Both the position numbers and the translations under genes were made by a program. A stretch of 64,000 nt of DNA, taken from contig CAWIUT010000002.1 of NCBI GenBank assembly GCA_963839365.1, forward strand, positions 186,001 through 250,000. The letters run 5' to 3'. Positions 52,797 to 61,514 of the stretch are shown in pieces. Numbering within the stretch: the stretch's first letter is position 1; each line of letters begins with the position of its first letter. Under the pieces are notes generated by a model. The model was not told the DNA's origin. It did not search any database and saw only the letters and a list, made by a program, of their open reading frames with translations. The DNA comes from DASSKA01 sp963839365. Lineage in GTDB: Bacteria > Actinomycetota > Actinomycetes > Propionibacteriales > Nocardioidaceae.

Positions 52797-54469
52797 GGAG
52801 CAGCCTGAGGTCGCTGCTGCGCGACGGGTCCGCAGATGCGGTGAGGGCCAGGAACGAGTCCGCGTGGCTGCTTCCCAAGGGGCAGGAGCGCACCAACCAC
52901 CAGCTGCGCAAGGACATGCGCCGCTTCGACGACGCCGACGAGATCGACGCGGTGATCATCGGCTGCGGGGCCGGGGGGGCCACCATGCTGCAGCGGCTCG
53001 CCCGTGCCGGCTGGCGGGTGGCGGCGCTCGACGCCGGTCCGTTCTGGGACCCGGAACGAGACTGGGTCTCCGACGAGGCCGGGTCGCACCACCTCTACTG
53101 GACCGAGCCGCGCGTGATCAGTGGCAGCGACCCGGTGCCCCTCGGGTCGAACAACTCCGGTCGCGGCGTCGGCGGGTCGATGGTGCACTTCGCCGGCTAC
53201 GTGCCGCGCTTCCACCCCAGCGACTTCCGCACCTTCTCGCAGGACGGGGTGGGCGCCGACTGGCCGATCGACTACACCGATGTGCAGCCCTACTACGAGG
53301 ACATCGAAGGCGAGCTGCCCGCCGCCGGTGAGGACTGGCCCTGGGGCGTGCCGCACCGCTATCCCCACGCGCCGCACCCGGTGTCCAACAACGGGCTGGT
53401 CTTCAAGAGGGGCGCCGAGGCGCTCGGCATCGACGCGCGGGTCGGACCGGTCGCGATCCCGAACGGCCGGTTCGGTCACCGCCAGCACTGCATCTACCGC
53501 GGCTTCTGCCTGCAGGGATGCAAGGTCAACGCCAAGGCCTCGCCGCTGATCACCCACGTGCCGGACGCGCTCGCGCACGGTGCGGAGGTGCGCGCCGACT
53601 CGATGGTCACCCACATCGAGTACGACGAGCACACCGGACGGGCCACCGGAGTGCGGTACATGCGGTACGGCGTGGAGCGCTTCCAGCGTGCCCGGCACGT
53701 GATCGTGGCCGGCTACTCCATCGAGACGCCGCGGCTGCTGCTGCACTCCACCTCGAGACGGTTCCCCGACGGCATGTGCAACGACCACAACCTGGTCGGC
53801 CGCTACCTGATGGTGCAGGGTGCCCCGCAGACGGGCGGCCGGTTCGCCGACGAGATCCGGATGTACAAGGCGCCGCCGCCGGAGGTGTCCAGCGAGCACT
53901 TCTACGAGACCGACCCGAACAAGCCGTACAAACGTGGCTTCTCCATCCAGAACGTCTCGCCCCTACCGGTGACCTGGTCCGAGCACTTCGCCGGACAGGG
54001 GATCTGGGGGAGCCGGCTGCGCGAGTACATGCGTGACTACGTGCACTGGGCGTCGCTCGGGGCGCTGTGCGAGTTCCTTCCCCTCCCGGAGAACCGGGTC
54101 ACGCTGGCCGACGAGACCGACCGGCACGGAATGCCGGTGGCCCGCTTCAGCTACTCCCAGTGCGACAACGACCGGCAGCTGATGCAGGCGGCCGCCGAGG
54201 TGATGGAGGACCTCATGCGAGCCGCGGGTGCGCAGGACGTCGTGACCTTCAACCGGTTTGCTCACCTGGTCGGTGGGGCACGGATGGGTGTGGACGAGAC
54301 GGGTGGCGTGGTGGACGCCGAGTGCCGCAGCTTCGCCGTACCGAACCTGCTGATCGCCGACGGGAGCGTGCTCCCGACGCAAGGCGCGGCCAACCCCGCG
54401 CTGACCATCATGGCGGTCGCCGCCCGGGCCGCGGACCGTCTCGTGACCGGGGCCCGCCGCGGAAGCTGA
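52793..54469 (+). CDS. GMC-family FAD oxidoreductase
   Basis: A 558-residue glucose-methanol-choline oxidoreductase. The FAD motif is VIIGCGAGGATMLQRLARAG (about residue 54), with ALDAGPFWDP after it; the middle has HCIYRGFCLQGCKVNAKAS, the Cys motif of this subclass; the C-terminus has HLVGGARMG and PTQGAANPALTIMAV, with the catalytic His and Asn positions. It should oxidise an alcohol, polyol or sugar acid and pass electrons onward. No signal peptide and no cytochrome c subunit are present, so quinone as acceptor is inferred. The GTG overlaps the preceding stop. Confidence 0.9.
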   Translation: MRSSLRSLLRDGSADAVRARNESAWLLPKGQERTNHQLRKDMRRFDDADEIDAVIIGCGAGGATMLQRLARAGWRVAALDAGPFWDPERDWVSDEAGSHHLYWTEPRVISGSDPVPLGSNNSGRGVGGSMVHFAGYVPRFHPSDFRTFSQDGVGADWPIDYTDVQPYYEDIEGELPAAGEDWPWGVPHRYPHAPHPVSNNGLVFKRGAEALGIDARVGPVAIPNGRFGHRQHCIYRGFCLQGCKVNAKASPLITHVPDALAHGAEVRADSMVTHIEYDEHTGRATGVRYMRYGVERFQRARHVIVAGYSIETPRLLLHSTSRRFPDGMCNDHNLVGRYLMVQGAPQTGGRFADEIRMYKAPPPEVSSEHFYETDPNKPYKRGFSIQNVSPLPVTWSEHFAGQGIWGSRLREYMRDYVHWASLGALCEFLPLPENRVTLADETDRHGMPVARFSYSQCDNDRQLMQAAAEVMEDLMRAAGAQDVVTFNRFAHLVGGARMGVDETGGVVDAECRSFAVPNLLIADGSVLPTQGAANPALTIMAVAARAADRLVTGARRGS

Positions 54470-54522
54470 CCCGCGGCGCCTGAGTCACAGCCGGTCTCAC
54501 GAGAGGACAGGAGTGGAACATC

Positions 54523-56313
54523 ATGGCGCAGAAGGTCGCTGACTACGTGCTCGAACGCCTCCGCGACTGGGAGGTGGAGAAGGTCTTCGGCTACGCCGGT
54601 GACGGCATCAACGGCCTGATGGCGGCCTGGGGGCGGGCCGACAACCAGCCGATGTTCATCCAGGCCCGCCACGAGGAGATGTCGGCGTTCGAGGCGGTCG
54701 GCTACGCGAAGTTCTCCGGCAAGGTCGGGGTCTGCGCGGCCACGTCCGGGCCGGGTGCCATCCATCTGCTCAACGGCCTGTACGACGCGAAGCTGGACCA
54801 CGTGCCGGTGGTGGCGATCGTGGGACAGACGAACCGGTCGGCGATGGGCGGCTCCTACCAGCAGGAAGTCGACCTGATGTCGCTGTTCAAGGACGTCGCC
54901 AGCGAGTACGTCCAGATGGTCACCGTCCCGGAGCAGCTCCCGAACGTGATCGACCGCGCGATGCGCACCTCGATGGCCGAGCGCACGGTGACCGCGATCA
55001 TCATCCCGGCCGACGTGCAGGAGCTCGACTACTCGCCGCCGCCGCACGAGTTCAAGTTCGTGCCGTCCTCCCTGGGCATCGACTTCCCGCGCGTGACCCC
55101 CGACGACGAGGGCGTCAAGCGCGCCGCCGAAGTGCTCAACGCCGGATCCAAGGTGGCCATCGTCGCCGGGCAGGGAGCGCGGGACGCCCGCGACGAGGTC
55201 ATCGAGGTGGCCGAGCTCCTCGGTGCCGGGATCGCCAAGCCGCTGCTCGGCAAGGACGTGATCCCCGACGATCTGCCCTACGTCACCGGCTCGATCGGGC
55301 TGCTCGGCTCCCGGCCGAGCTACGAGCTCATGCAGGAGTGCGACACCCTGCTGATGGTGGGGTCGAACTTCCCGTACACCCAGTTCCTCCCGGAGTACGG
55401 CCAGGCGCGCGCCATCCAGATCGACATCGACGGCAAGTTCATCGGGATGCGCTACCCGATGGAGGTCAACCTGGTCAGCGACGCAGCCAGCGCGCTGCGC
55501 GCGATCATCCCGCACCTGGAGAAGAAGCAGGACCGGTCCTGGCGGGAGAAGATCGAGAGCAGCGTCGCCCGCTGGTGGGAGACCATGGAGAAGGAGGCCA
55601 TGGTCGGGGCAGACCCGATCAACCCCATGCGGCTGTTCCACGAGCTGTCCTCACGGCTGCCGCACAACGCGATCGTCAGCGCCGACTCCGGATCCTCGGC
55701 CAACTGGTACGCGCGCAACCTGGTGTTCAAGGACGAGATGCGCGGCTCGTTGTCGGGCAACCTGGCCACCATGGGGCCCGGCGTCCCCTACGGCATCGGC
55801 GCCAAGTTCGCCCACCCGGACCGTCCCGCGATCGTGTTCTCCGGTGACGGCGCGATGCAGATGAACGGGATGGCCGAGCTGGTCACGGTCAAGCGCTACT
55901 GGGAGCAGTGGTCCGACCCGCGCCTGGTCATCGCGGTGCTGCACAACAACGACCTCAACCAGGTCACCTGGGAGATGCGCGCGATGGCCGGCGCCCCGAA
56001 GTTCGAGGAGTCCCAGTTCATCCCGGACGTGGACTACGCCGCGTTCGCCAACGGCCTGGGCCTGAACGGGCGCAAGATCACCGACCCCGAGCAGCTCGGT
56101 GCGGCGTGGGACGAGGCGCTGGCCGCGGACCGGCCGACCGTCCTCGACGTGCACACCGACGCGGACATCCCGCCGATCCCGCCGCACGCCACCCTGGACC
56201 AGATGATGTCCTCGGCGGAAGCCATCCTGCAGGGTGACCCGAACCGCTGGGGGGTCATCAAGGAGGGCGTGAAGGCCAAGGCGCAGGAGTTCATGCCGCA
56301 CAAGAACGGCTGA
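54523..56313 (+). CDS. ThDP-dependent pyruvate-oxidase-like enzyme
   Basis: A 596-residue enzyme of the acetolactate synthase/pyruvate oxidase family. The PYR domain starts with FGYAGDGINGL and RHEEMSAFEAVGYAKFSG (catalytic Glu), the central domain binds FAD or nucleotide, and the PP domain has GDGAMQMNGMAELVTVKRY with the ThDP/Mg motif ending in NNDLNQ. It resembles quinone-dependent PoxB, which oxidises pyruvate to acetate at the membrane. The C-terminal IKEGVKAKAQEF is amphipathic, as in PoxB. RBS GGAG lies upstream; 53 bp separate it from the GMC gene. Confidence 0.88.
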   Translation: MAQKVADYVLERLRDWEVEKVFGYAGDGINGLMAAWGRADNQPMFIQARHEEMSAFEAVGYAKFSGKVGVCAATSGPGAIHLLNGLYDAKLDHVPVVAIVGQTNRSAMGGSYQQEVDLMSLFKDVASEYVQMVTVPEQLPNVIDRAMRTSMAERTVTAIIIPADVQELDYSPPPHEFKFVPSSLGIDFPRVTPDDEGVKRAAEVLNAGSKVAIVAGQGARDARDEVIEVAELLGAGIAKPLLGKDVIPDDLPYVTGSIGLLGSRPSYELMQECDTLLMVGSNFPYTQFLPEYGQARAIQIDIDGKFIGMRYPMEVNLVSDAASALRAIIPHLEKKQDRSWREKIESSVARWWETMEKEAMVGADPINPMRLFHELSSRLPHNAIVSADSGSSANWYARNLVFKDEMRGSLSGNLATMGPGVPYGIGAKFAHPDRPAIVFSGDGAMQMNGMAELVTVKRYWEQWSDPRLVIAVLHNNDLNQVTWEMRAMAGAPKFEESQFIPDVDYAAFANGLGLNGRKITDPEQLGAAWDEALAADRPTVLDVHTDADIPPIPPHATLDQMMSSAEAILQGDPNRWGVIKEGVKAKAQEFMPHKNG

Positions 56314-56327
56314 CCCATCGACGGGCG

Positions 56328-56357
56328 GCGGTTCCCCACGAACGGGTGGGGGACCGC
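56328..56357. terminator. Terminator between the ThDP enzyme gene and dinB
   Basis: A 12 bp stem with one G-T pair (56328-56339 with 56346-56357) and a 6-nt loop. It is placed between convergent genes and can act on both. Confidence 0.7.
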
Positions 56358-56373
56358 TGTTCCACGTCCAGGC

Positions 56374-57711
56374 TCAGTCCCCGTCGTACCGCCCGCGCGG
56401 CACCCGGGTGAGCGCCGGGTCGTCGGCGCGGAAGGTGCGGACCGGGCCCGGCTCGGTGTCGGCGGTCTCGAAGCGGACGGTCACCACCCCCTTGCCCGAT
56501 CCCCACACCCAGCCGGGCCCGTGCTCGGCGTGCACGACGTCCATGCCCGGCGCCCACTGGCGTCCGCGGGTGATGCGCTCGAGCGCGGCGGGCTCCAGCG
56601 GGGGGACCGGCCCGCGCTGCTCCGGCCGGTCGTCGGCCAGCTCGGCGAAGAGGTCCTCCTGGATCCAGTCGGCCAGCCCGGAGACGCCGACCCCGAGCAG
56701 CCGGACCCCGCCGGAGGTGTCCACCTCGGCGAGCAGCGACCGGGCCAGCCGCGCCACCACCGCGCCGCTGTCGGTCGGGGACGGCAGCGTGGTGGAACGC
56801 GTGTGGGTGGAGAAGTCGTGCAGCCGGACCTTGACGGTCACGGTCCTACCCGAGAGCCTGGCCTTCCGCAGCCGTTCGGTCACCTGGCGCGCCTGCCGCT
56901 CCAGCAGGCCCTCCAGCAGGCGGCGGTCGACCAGGTCGGTGTCGTAGGTGCCCTCGACACTCACCGACTTGGCCTCGCGCTCCGCGACCACCGGGCGGTC
57001 GTCCTCCGCCCGGGTCAGCTGGAAGAGCGAGCGGCCGTGCGCCTGACCGAGGAGGCGGACCAGCTCGTCCTCGGACACCCGCTCCAGGTCCGCCACCGTG
57101 TGCACGCCGACCCGGCGCAGCCGCTCGGTGGTCGCCGGGCCGACGCCGGGGATGACGGTCACCTTCATCGGCCGGAGCAGGTCCCGCTCCGTGCCCGGTG
57201 GCACCACCACCAGCCCGTCCGGCTTGTCCAGGTCGCTGGCGATCTTGGCCACCAGCTTGGAGGTCGCCACCCCCACGGACCCGCACAAGCCCCCGGTCAC
57301 CTCGCCCACCTGGTCCTTCAGCCTGCGGGCGAGCGCGGTGACCTGTTCCACGGTGCGCAGCGGTTCTGCCGCCACGGCCAGGTCCACGAACGCCTCGTCG
57401 AGCGACAGCGGCTCGACGAGCGGGGAGATGCTGCGCAGCAGCGCCATGACCTTGCCGCTGACCTCCCGGTAGGCGTCGAACCGGCCGGAGAGGAACGCCG
57501 CGTGCGGGCAGCGCGCCCGGGCCTCCGCGGTCGACATCGCGGAGCGCACGCCGAACGCCCGGGCTTCGTACGACGCGGTGGCGACCACGCCGCGGCCGCC
57601 CAGCCCGCCGACGACCACCGGCTTGCCCCGCAGGGACGGCTTGTCGCGCTGCTCTACCGCGGCGAAGAACGCGTCGAGGTCGACGTGCAGGATGGTCGGG
57701 TCGGCGCGCAC
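56374..57711 (-). CDS. dinB: DNA polymerase IV
   Basis: A 445-residue Y-family translesion polymerase, longer than E. coli Pol IV (351). HVDLDAFFAAVEQ and SLDEAFVDL contain the metal carboxylates; LVAKIASDLDKPDG and VIPGVGPATTERL (helix-hairpin-helix) follow. The extra C-terminus, about 90 residues, includes QEDLFAEL, a possible beta-clamp motif, and VVHAEHGPGWVWGSGKGVVTVRF (in part: EHGPGWVWGSGKGVVTV). This extended form resembles mycobacterial DinB1 (DinX). The GTG at 57711 fits the family start. It is divergent from the DUF4192 gene. Confidence 0.95.
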   Translation of the reverse strand: MRADPTILHVDLDAFFAAVEQRDKPSLRGKPVVVGGLGGRGVVATASYEARAFGVRSAMSTAEARARCPHAAFLSGRFDAYREVSGKVMALLRSISPLVEPLSLDEAFVDLAVAAEPLRTVEQVTALARRLKDQVGEVTGGLCGSVGVATSKLVAKIASDLDKPDGLVVVPPGTERDLLRPMKVTVIPGVGPATTERLRRVGVHTVADLERVSEDELVRLLGQAHGRSLFQLTRAEDDRPVVAEREAKSVSVEGTYDTDLVDRRLLEGLLERQARQVTERLRKARLSGRTVTVKVRLHDFSTHTRSTTLPSPTDSGAVVARLARSLLAEVDTSGGVRLLGVGVSGLADWIQEDLFAELADDRPEQRGPVPPLEPAALERITRGRQWAPGMDVVHAEHGPGWVWGSGKGVVTVRFETADTEPGPVRTFRADDPALTRVPRGRYDGD

Positions 57712-57834
57712 ACGCCCATCATGCCGGTCGGTCGAACGGGCCGGATGTCGTCCACAACGCGTTCCCACCGCCTCTCCTCCACAGCCTCGCGCCGGCCGGT
57801 TCCCCGGGCCGTGCCCGCTGCGCAGGCTGAGACC

Positions 57835-58866
57835 ATGAGTGCTGACAGCCGCCCGACGCTCCGAGTGAGGACCCCGACCGACCTGCTCGCCCTGGTGCCC
57901 TGCGCGTTGGGCTTCCACCCCGAGGACTCGATCGTGCTCCTCACGTGCGGCGGGGAGCCGGACGGCTTCCATGCCCGCGTGGACCTGCCTGACGACCCGG
58001 CCGACCTCGACGCGGTGGCGGAGACGATCTTGTCGGTGGCCCGGCGGCAGCGGACCGATCGAGCAGCCCTCGTCGTCTACACCGACGACCAGGAGCTGGC
58101 CGTGGCCGCCGCGGAGACGGTGCGAGCCGGCCTGGCGGGGATCGGCGCCGAGCTGCTCGTGGCCGTGCGCGCCGATGGCAGCCGGTGGTTCTCCCTCTCC
58201 GGGTGCAGCGGGTCGTGTCGCCCGGACGAGGGGAACCCCTACGACATCGCCCAGCACCCGTTCGTGGCGCAGGCCGTGTTCGAGGGGAACGTCACCCTCC
58301 CCAGCCGGGCCGCGCTGGCCGAGTCGCTGGCGAGCACCGAGCCGGAGGCGGTGGCGGCGGTCCGGCATGCTGCCACCAGGGCAGTGACCCGGTTCCCGTG
58401 CGCAGACCGGGATCCGCTCGTTGCCACCGCCCCGGGCAGGGTGCGGCGACACCTCGTCCAGGAAGGGCGGTGGGTCGGGCACCGGATTCGTCGGTTCCTC
58501 GACGAACGCCTGTCGCTCGAGCACCACGAGGTGGGCCGGCTTCTGGTGGCCGTCGCCTCCATCGAGGTCCGCGACGTGGCGTGGGCGCAGATGACCCGTG
58601 AGGACGCGCGGCAGCACGTCGAGCTGTGGCGGGACGTGGTGCGCCGCAGCCCCGACGAGCTGGTCGCGCCGCCGGCGGCCCTGCTCGGGTTCGCCGCCTG
58701 GCTCAGCGGCGACGGGGCACTGGCCTGGTGCGCGGTGGACCGGGCCCGCAACGCCGACCCGGCCTACGGTCTCGCCGGACTGCTGTGCCAGGCGCTGACG
58801 GCCGGGGTGCCCCCCTCGGCATGGACTCCGCCGGAGCCGGAGACGCTGACCCTGTTCGCCGGCTGA
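57835..58866 (+). CDS. DUF4192 domain protein
   Basis: A 343-residue protein of family DUF4192, an actinobacterial family of unknown function. The start TLRVRTPTDLLALVPCALGFHPEDSIVLL (in part: DLLALVPCALGFHPEDS) is the family signature, followed by a Ser/Cys/Gly segment GCSGSCRPDEGNPYD. The C-terminal half is alpha-helical with LGFAAWLSGDGALAWCAVDRA. The ATG at 57835 has no good RBS; CAGGCT ends 6 nt before it, so it may also be leaderless. It shares a 123 bp divergent region with dinB. Confidence 0.88.
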   Translation: MSADSRPTLRVRTPTDLLALVPCALGFHPEDSIVLLTCGGEPDGFHARVDLPDDPADLDAVAETILSVARRQRTDRAALVVYTDDQELAVAAAETVRAGLAGIGAELLVAVRADGSRWFSLSGCSGSCRPDEGNPYDIAQHPFVAQAVFEGNVTLPSRAALAESLASTEPEAVAAVRHAATRAVTRFPCADRDPLVATAPGRVRRHLVQEGRWVGHRIRRFLDERLSLEHHEVGRLLVAVASIEVRDVAWAQMTREDARQHVELWRDVVRRSPDELVAPPAALLGFAAWLSGDGALAWCAVDRARNADPAYGLAGLLCQALTAGVPPSAWTPPEPETLTLFAG

Positions 58867-58927
58867 CGCACCTGCCGCTCACCGGCTGACACCGCGCACG
58901 TGCTGCCGGGATCCCGCCTCTCGCGCC

Positions 58928-58933
58928 TAGTCT
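58928..58933 (+). promoter_or_regulatory. -10 box of the GCS2-family gene (leaderless)
   Basis: TAGTCT ends 6 nt before the ATG at 58940. This favours the ATG over a TTG at 58934. Confidence 0.5.
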
Positions 58934-58939
58934 TTGTCC

Positions 58940-60415
58940 ATGGGCGAAGAGGTCGCACCCCAGCAGTTCAGCCGGGCGGACCGCACGCGCTACCGCGAGA
59001 AGGTGCGCCGGTGCCTCGACGTGTTCGCCCGGATGCTGCGTGAGTCGAGGTTCGAGAGCGACGACCCGATGACCGGGCTGGAGATCGAGCTCAACCTGGT
59101 CGACGAGCAGGGTGACCCGGCCCTCAAGAACGCCCAGGCGCTCGAGGCGATCGCCGACCCCGACTTCCAGACCGAGCTCGGCCAGTTCAACCTGGAGATC
59201 AATGTCCCCCCGAAGAGGCTGAAGGTGCGCGGCTTCAGCGACTTCGAGGCCGGAGTCCGGGCCAGCCTCAACGCCGCCGAGACCAAGGCGCGCGAGGTGG
59301 ACGCCCGGCTGGTCATGATCGGCATCCTGCCGACGCTCTCCGAGGGCCACATGGGCCCGTCCTCGCTGAGCGCCAACCCGCGCTACCAGCTGCTCAGCGA
59401 GCAGATCCTCGCCGCCCGCGGTGAGGACATCGTCATCGACATCGCCGGCACCGACCGGCTGCGCACCACCGCCGACACCATCATCCCCGAGGCTGCCTGC
59501 ACCAGCACCCAGCTGCACATCCAGGTCAGCCCCGAGGACTTCCCGGCCTACTGGAACGCCTCCCAGGCGCTGGCCGGGGTGCAGGTCGCCCTCGGCGCGA
59601 ACTCGCCCTTCCTGTTCGGCAAGCAGCTGTGGGGGGAGACCCGGATCCCGCTGTTCGAGCAGGCCACCGACACCCGCAGCGAGGAGCTGAAGGCGCAAGG
59701 GGTCCGACCCCGGGTGTGGTTCGGGGAGCGGTGGATCACCTCGATCTTCGACCTGTTCGAGGAGAACGTGCGCTACTTCCCGGCGCTGCTGCCGATCACC
59801 GACGAGGAGGACCCGCGCGCCGCGCTGGAGAGCGGCCGGGTCCCGAAGCTGGCCGAGCTGCGGCTGCACAACGGCACGATCTACCGCTGGAACCGCCCGG
59901 TGTACGACGTGGTGGAGGGCCGCCCACACCTGCGCGTGGAGAACCGGGTCCTGCCGGCCGGCCCCACCGTCGCGGACACCATGGCCAACGCGGCCTTCTA
60001 CTTCGGCCTGGTCCGGGTGCTCGCCTCCCACACGCGGCCTCTGTGGTCGCAGATGTCCTTCAGCGCCGCGGAGGAGAACTTCCACGTCGCCGCGCGCCAT
60101 GGAATCGGCGCGAACCTCTACTGGCCAGGTCTGGGGCAGGTCCCGGCGACCGAGCTGGTGGTGCGGCGGCTGCTGCCGATGGCCCGTGCGGGGCTGGAGG
60201 AGTGGGGCGCCGAACCGGCCGCCGCCGACCGGCTGCTCGGCATCATCGAGCAGCGCTGCCTCACGGGACAAAACGGTGCCTCCTGGCTGGTGGACCGGTT
60301 CCACGCCCGGCTCGAGCGTGACCGGGCGGGCCGGGCCGACACGCTGCGCAGGACGCTCAACGACTATCGCGAGCACATGCACAGCAACGAGCCGGTGCAC
60401 AGCTGGACGGTCTAG
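58940..60415 (+). CDS. GCS2-family glutamate-cysteine ligase-like protein
   Basis: A 491-residue carboxylate-amine ligase of the plant/bacterial GCS2 family. GLEIELNLVDEQGDP has the metal-binding Glu residues, LGQFNLEINVPP the second acidic set, and STQLHIQVSPEDFPAYWN and ANSPFLFGKQLWGETRIP are other family blocks. It is longer than YbdK (about 375) and also differs from EgtA in the ergothioneine path; the amino substrate is not known. Actinobacteria make mycothiol instead of glutathione, so a true glutathione role is doubtful. Start chosen by the -10 box. Confidence 0.85.
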   Translation: MGEEVAPQQFSRADRTRYREKVRRCLDVFARMLRESRFESDDPMTGLEIELNLVDEQGDPALKNAQALEAIADPDFQTELGQFNLEINVPPKRLKVRGFSDFEAGVRASLNAAETKAREVDARLVMIGILPTLSEGHMGPSSLSANPRYQLLSEQILAARGEDIVIDIAGTDRLRTTADTIIPEAACTSTQLHIQVSPEDFPAYWNASQALAGVQVALGANSPFLFGKQLWGETRIPLFEQATDTRSEELKAQGVRPRVWFGERWITSIFDLFEENVRYFPALLPITDEEDPRAALESGRVPKLAELRLHNGTIYRWNRPVYDVVEGRPHLRVENRVLPAGPTVADTMANAAFYFGLVRVLASHTRPLWSQMSFSAAEENFHVAARHGIGANLYWPGLGQVPATELVVRRLLPMARAGLEEWGAEPAAADRLLGIIEQRCLTGQNGASWLVDRFHARLERDRAGRADTLRRTLNDYREHMHSNEPVHSWTV

Positions 60416-60424
60416 AGCCGCGGT

Positions 60425-60847
60425 CTAGATCCGCAGCCGCTTCCAGACCTGCGACTCTCCGGTCTGCACGTCCAGCCAGCCGGTTCGCGTGACGACGTAG
60501 AAGCCGGTCAGCCCCACGCCGTGCGCGGTGAACGCGAACGAGGTGGCCGCGAGCCAGGCGAGGTCGGAGTCGTGCAGCTCCGGCGGCCCCGGACGGACCA
60601 GCCAGGCGTCCTGCTCCCCGGTGTCCTGGTCGGCGGTCTCCTGGTCGGCGAGCAGTGCGGACACCAGCTCGACCCGCAACGCGCGGTCGATGACGGGCAG
60701 GTCCTGTGCCCGCACCACGCACGAGTCGCGGGGACCGGCGAGGCGTCCGACGTGCACGGAGGGGTCGAAGACCCGTCGGCTCTCGCGCTGCCGGAGGCGC
60801 CCCACCTCCAACCGGAGGTGGGGCCGCGGGGCGGCTCCTTGTCGCAT
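60425..60847 (-). CDS. Hypothetical protein
   Basis: A 140-residue protein not recognised by family. It starts MRQGAAPRPHLRLEVGRLRQ, has an Asp/Glu/Gln-rich middle (about residues 70-85) and a C-terminus FTAHGVGLTGFYVVTRTGWLDVQTGE. There is no signal peptide or transmembrane segment. Codon bias at third positions favours a real gene. CAGGCT ends 6 nt before the ATG at 60847, a possible weak leaderless promoter. It is convergent with the GCS2-family gene, 9 bp away. Confidence 0.7.
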   Translation of the reverse strand: MRQGAAPRPHLRLEVGRLRQRESRRVFDPSVHVGRLAGPRDSCVVRAQDLPVIDRALRVELVSALLADQETADQDTGEQDAWLVRPGPPELHDSDLAWLAATSFAFTAHGVGLTGFYVVTRTGWLDVQTGESQVWKRLRI

Positions 60848-60983
60848 CGCTCCAGCCTGCCCGGAATGCGGCCGGTGCGGCGGGGCTCATCCACAGCGGC
60901 CGATTCGGAACGCCGGCCTGCGCGCTGCGGTAGCCTGCGGCCTGGCGACCCGCGCCCGCGGGTCAGTGGAGGAAGGAGCGCGG

Positions 60984-61391
60984 ATGGGGACGATCGTCGT
61001 CGGCTACGTGCCCAAGCCGGAGGGCCGGGCCGCACTGCGACGCGGAGCCGAGGAGGCGACGCTGCGCGGCTGCCGTCTCGTGGTCGTGAACTCCCACCGT
61101 GGAGGCCGCGAGTTCGACCAGGACGACGCGCTGGAGTCGGAGGCCCAGCTCGAGGAGGTCAAGCGCGAGCTGGCCGGTGCCGGTGTGGAGCACGAGGTGC
61201 GGCAGCTGGTGCGCGGTATGGACCCGGCCGAGGACCTGATCGCCGTGGCCGAGGAGGTGGGTGCGGAGTTCATCGTGATCGGCCTGCGCCGGCGGTCACC
61301 GGTGGGCAAGCTAATCCTCGGCAGCAATGCGCAGCGGGTGCTGCTGGACGCGCCGTGCCCGGTCCTGGCGGTGAAGGCTGACGCCGTCTGA
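60984..61391 (+). CDS. Universal stress protein (UspA family)
   Basis: A 135-residue single-domain universal stress protein. It begins TIVVGYVPKPEGRAALRRG and ends with the ATP-binding pattern GLRRRSPVGKLILGSNAQRVL followed by APCPVLAVK (G-x2-G-x9-G-S/N type). Such proteins bind ATP as dimers and aid survival under stress. The ATG at 60984 has GAAGGAG. A possible -10 (TAGCCT, 60931-60936) lies upstream, giving a leader of about 45 nt. Confidence 0.92.
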   Translation: MGTIVVGYVPKPEGRAALRRGAEEATLRGCRLVVVNSHRGGREFDQDDALESEAQLEEVKRELAGAGVEHEVRQLVRGMDPAEDLIAVAEEVGAEFIVIGLRRRSPVGKLILGSNAQRVLLDAPCPVLAVKADAV

Positions 61392-61419
61392 GCACGCCTC
61401 CCGGTTCCTGGGTCTCCAC

Positions 61420-61447
61420 TTGGATTCGTTTCATGCCGTGTCACAAT
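61420..61447 (+). promoter_or_regulatory. Possible rpoD promoter
   Basis: TTGGAT (61420-61425), 16 bp spacer, CACAAT (61442-61447). The leader of about 60 nt ends in GAGAGGTA before the GTG. No ECF-type GGAAT-GTT box was seen here, unlike the SigB-like gene. Confidence 0.4.
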
Positions 61448-61514
61448 GAGAACGCGGCTCTTGACGTGAACGGGGCCCTGCCGCGCCCGAAGTCCGCTGT
61501 ACGAGAGGTAGTTC

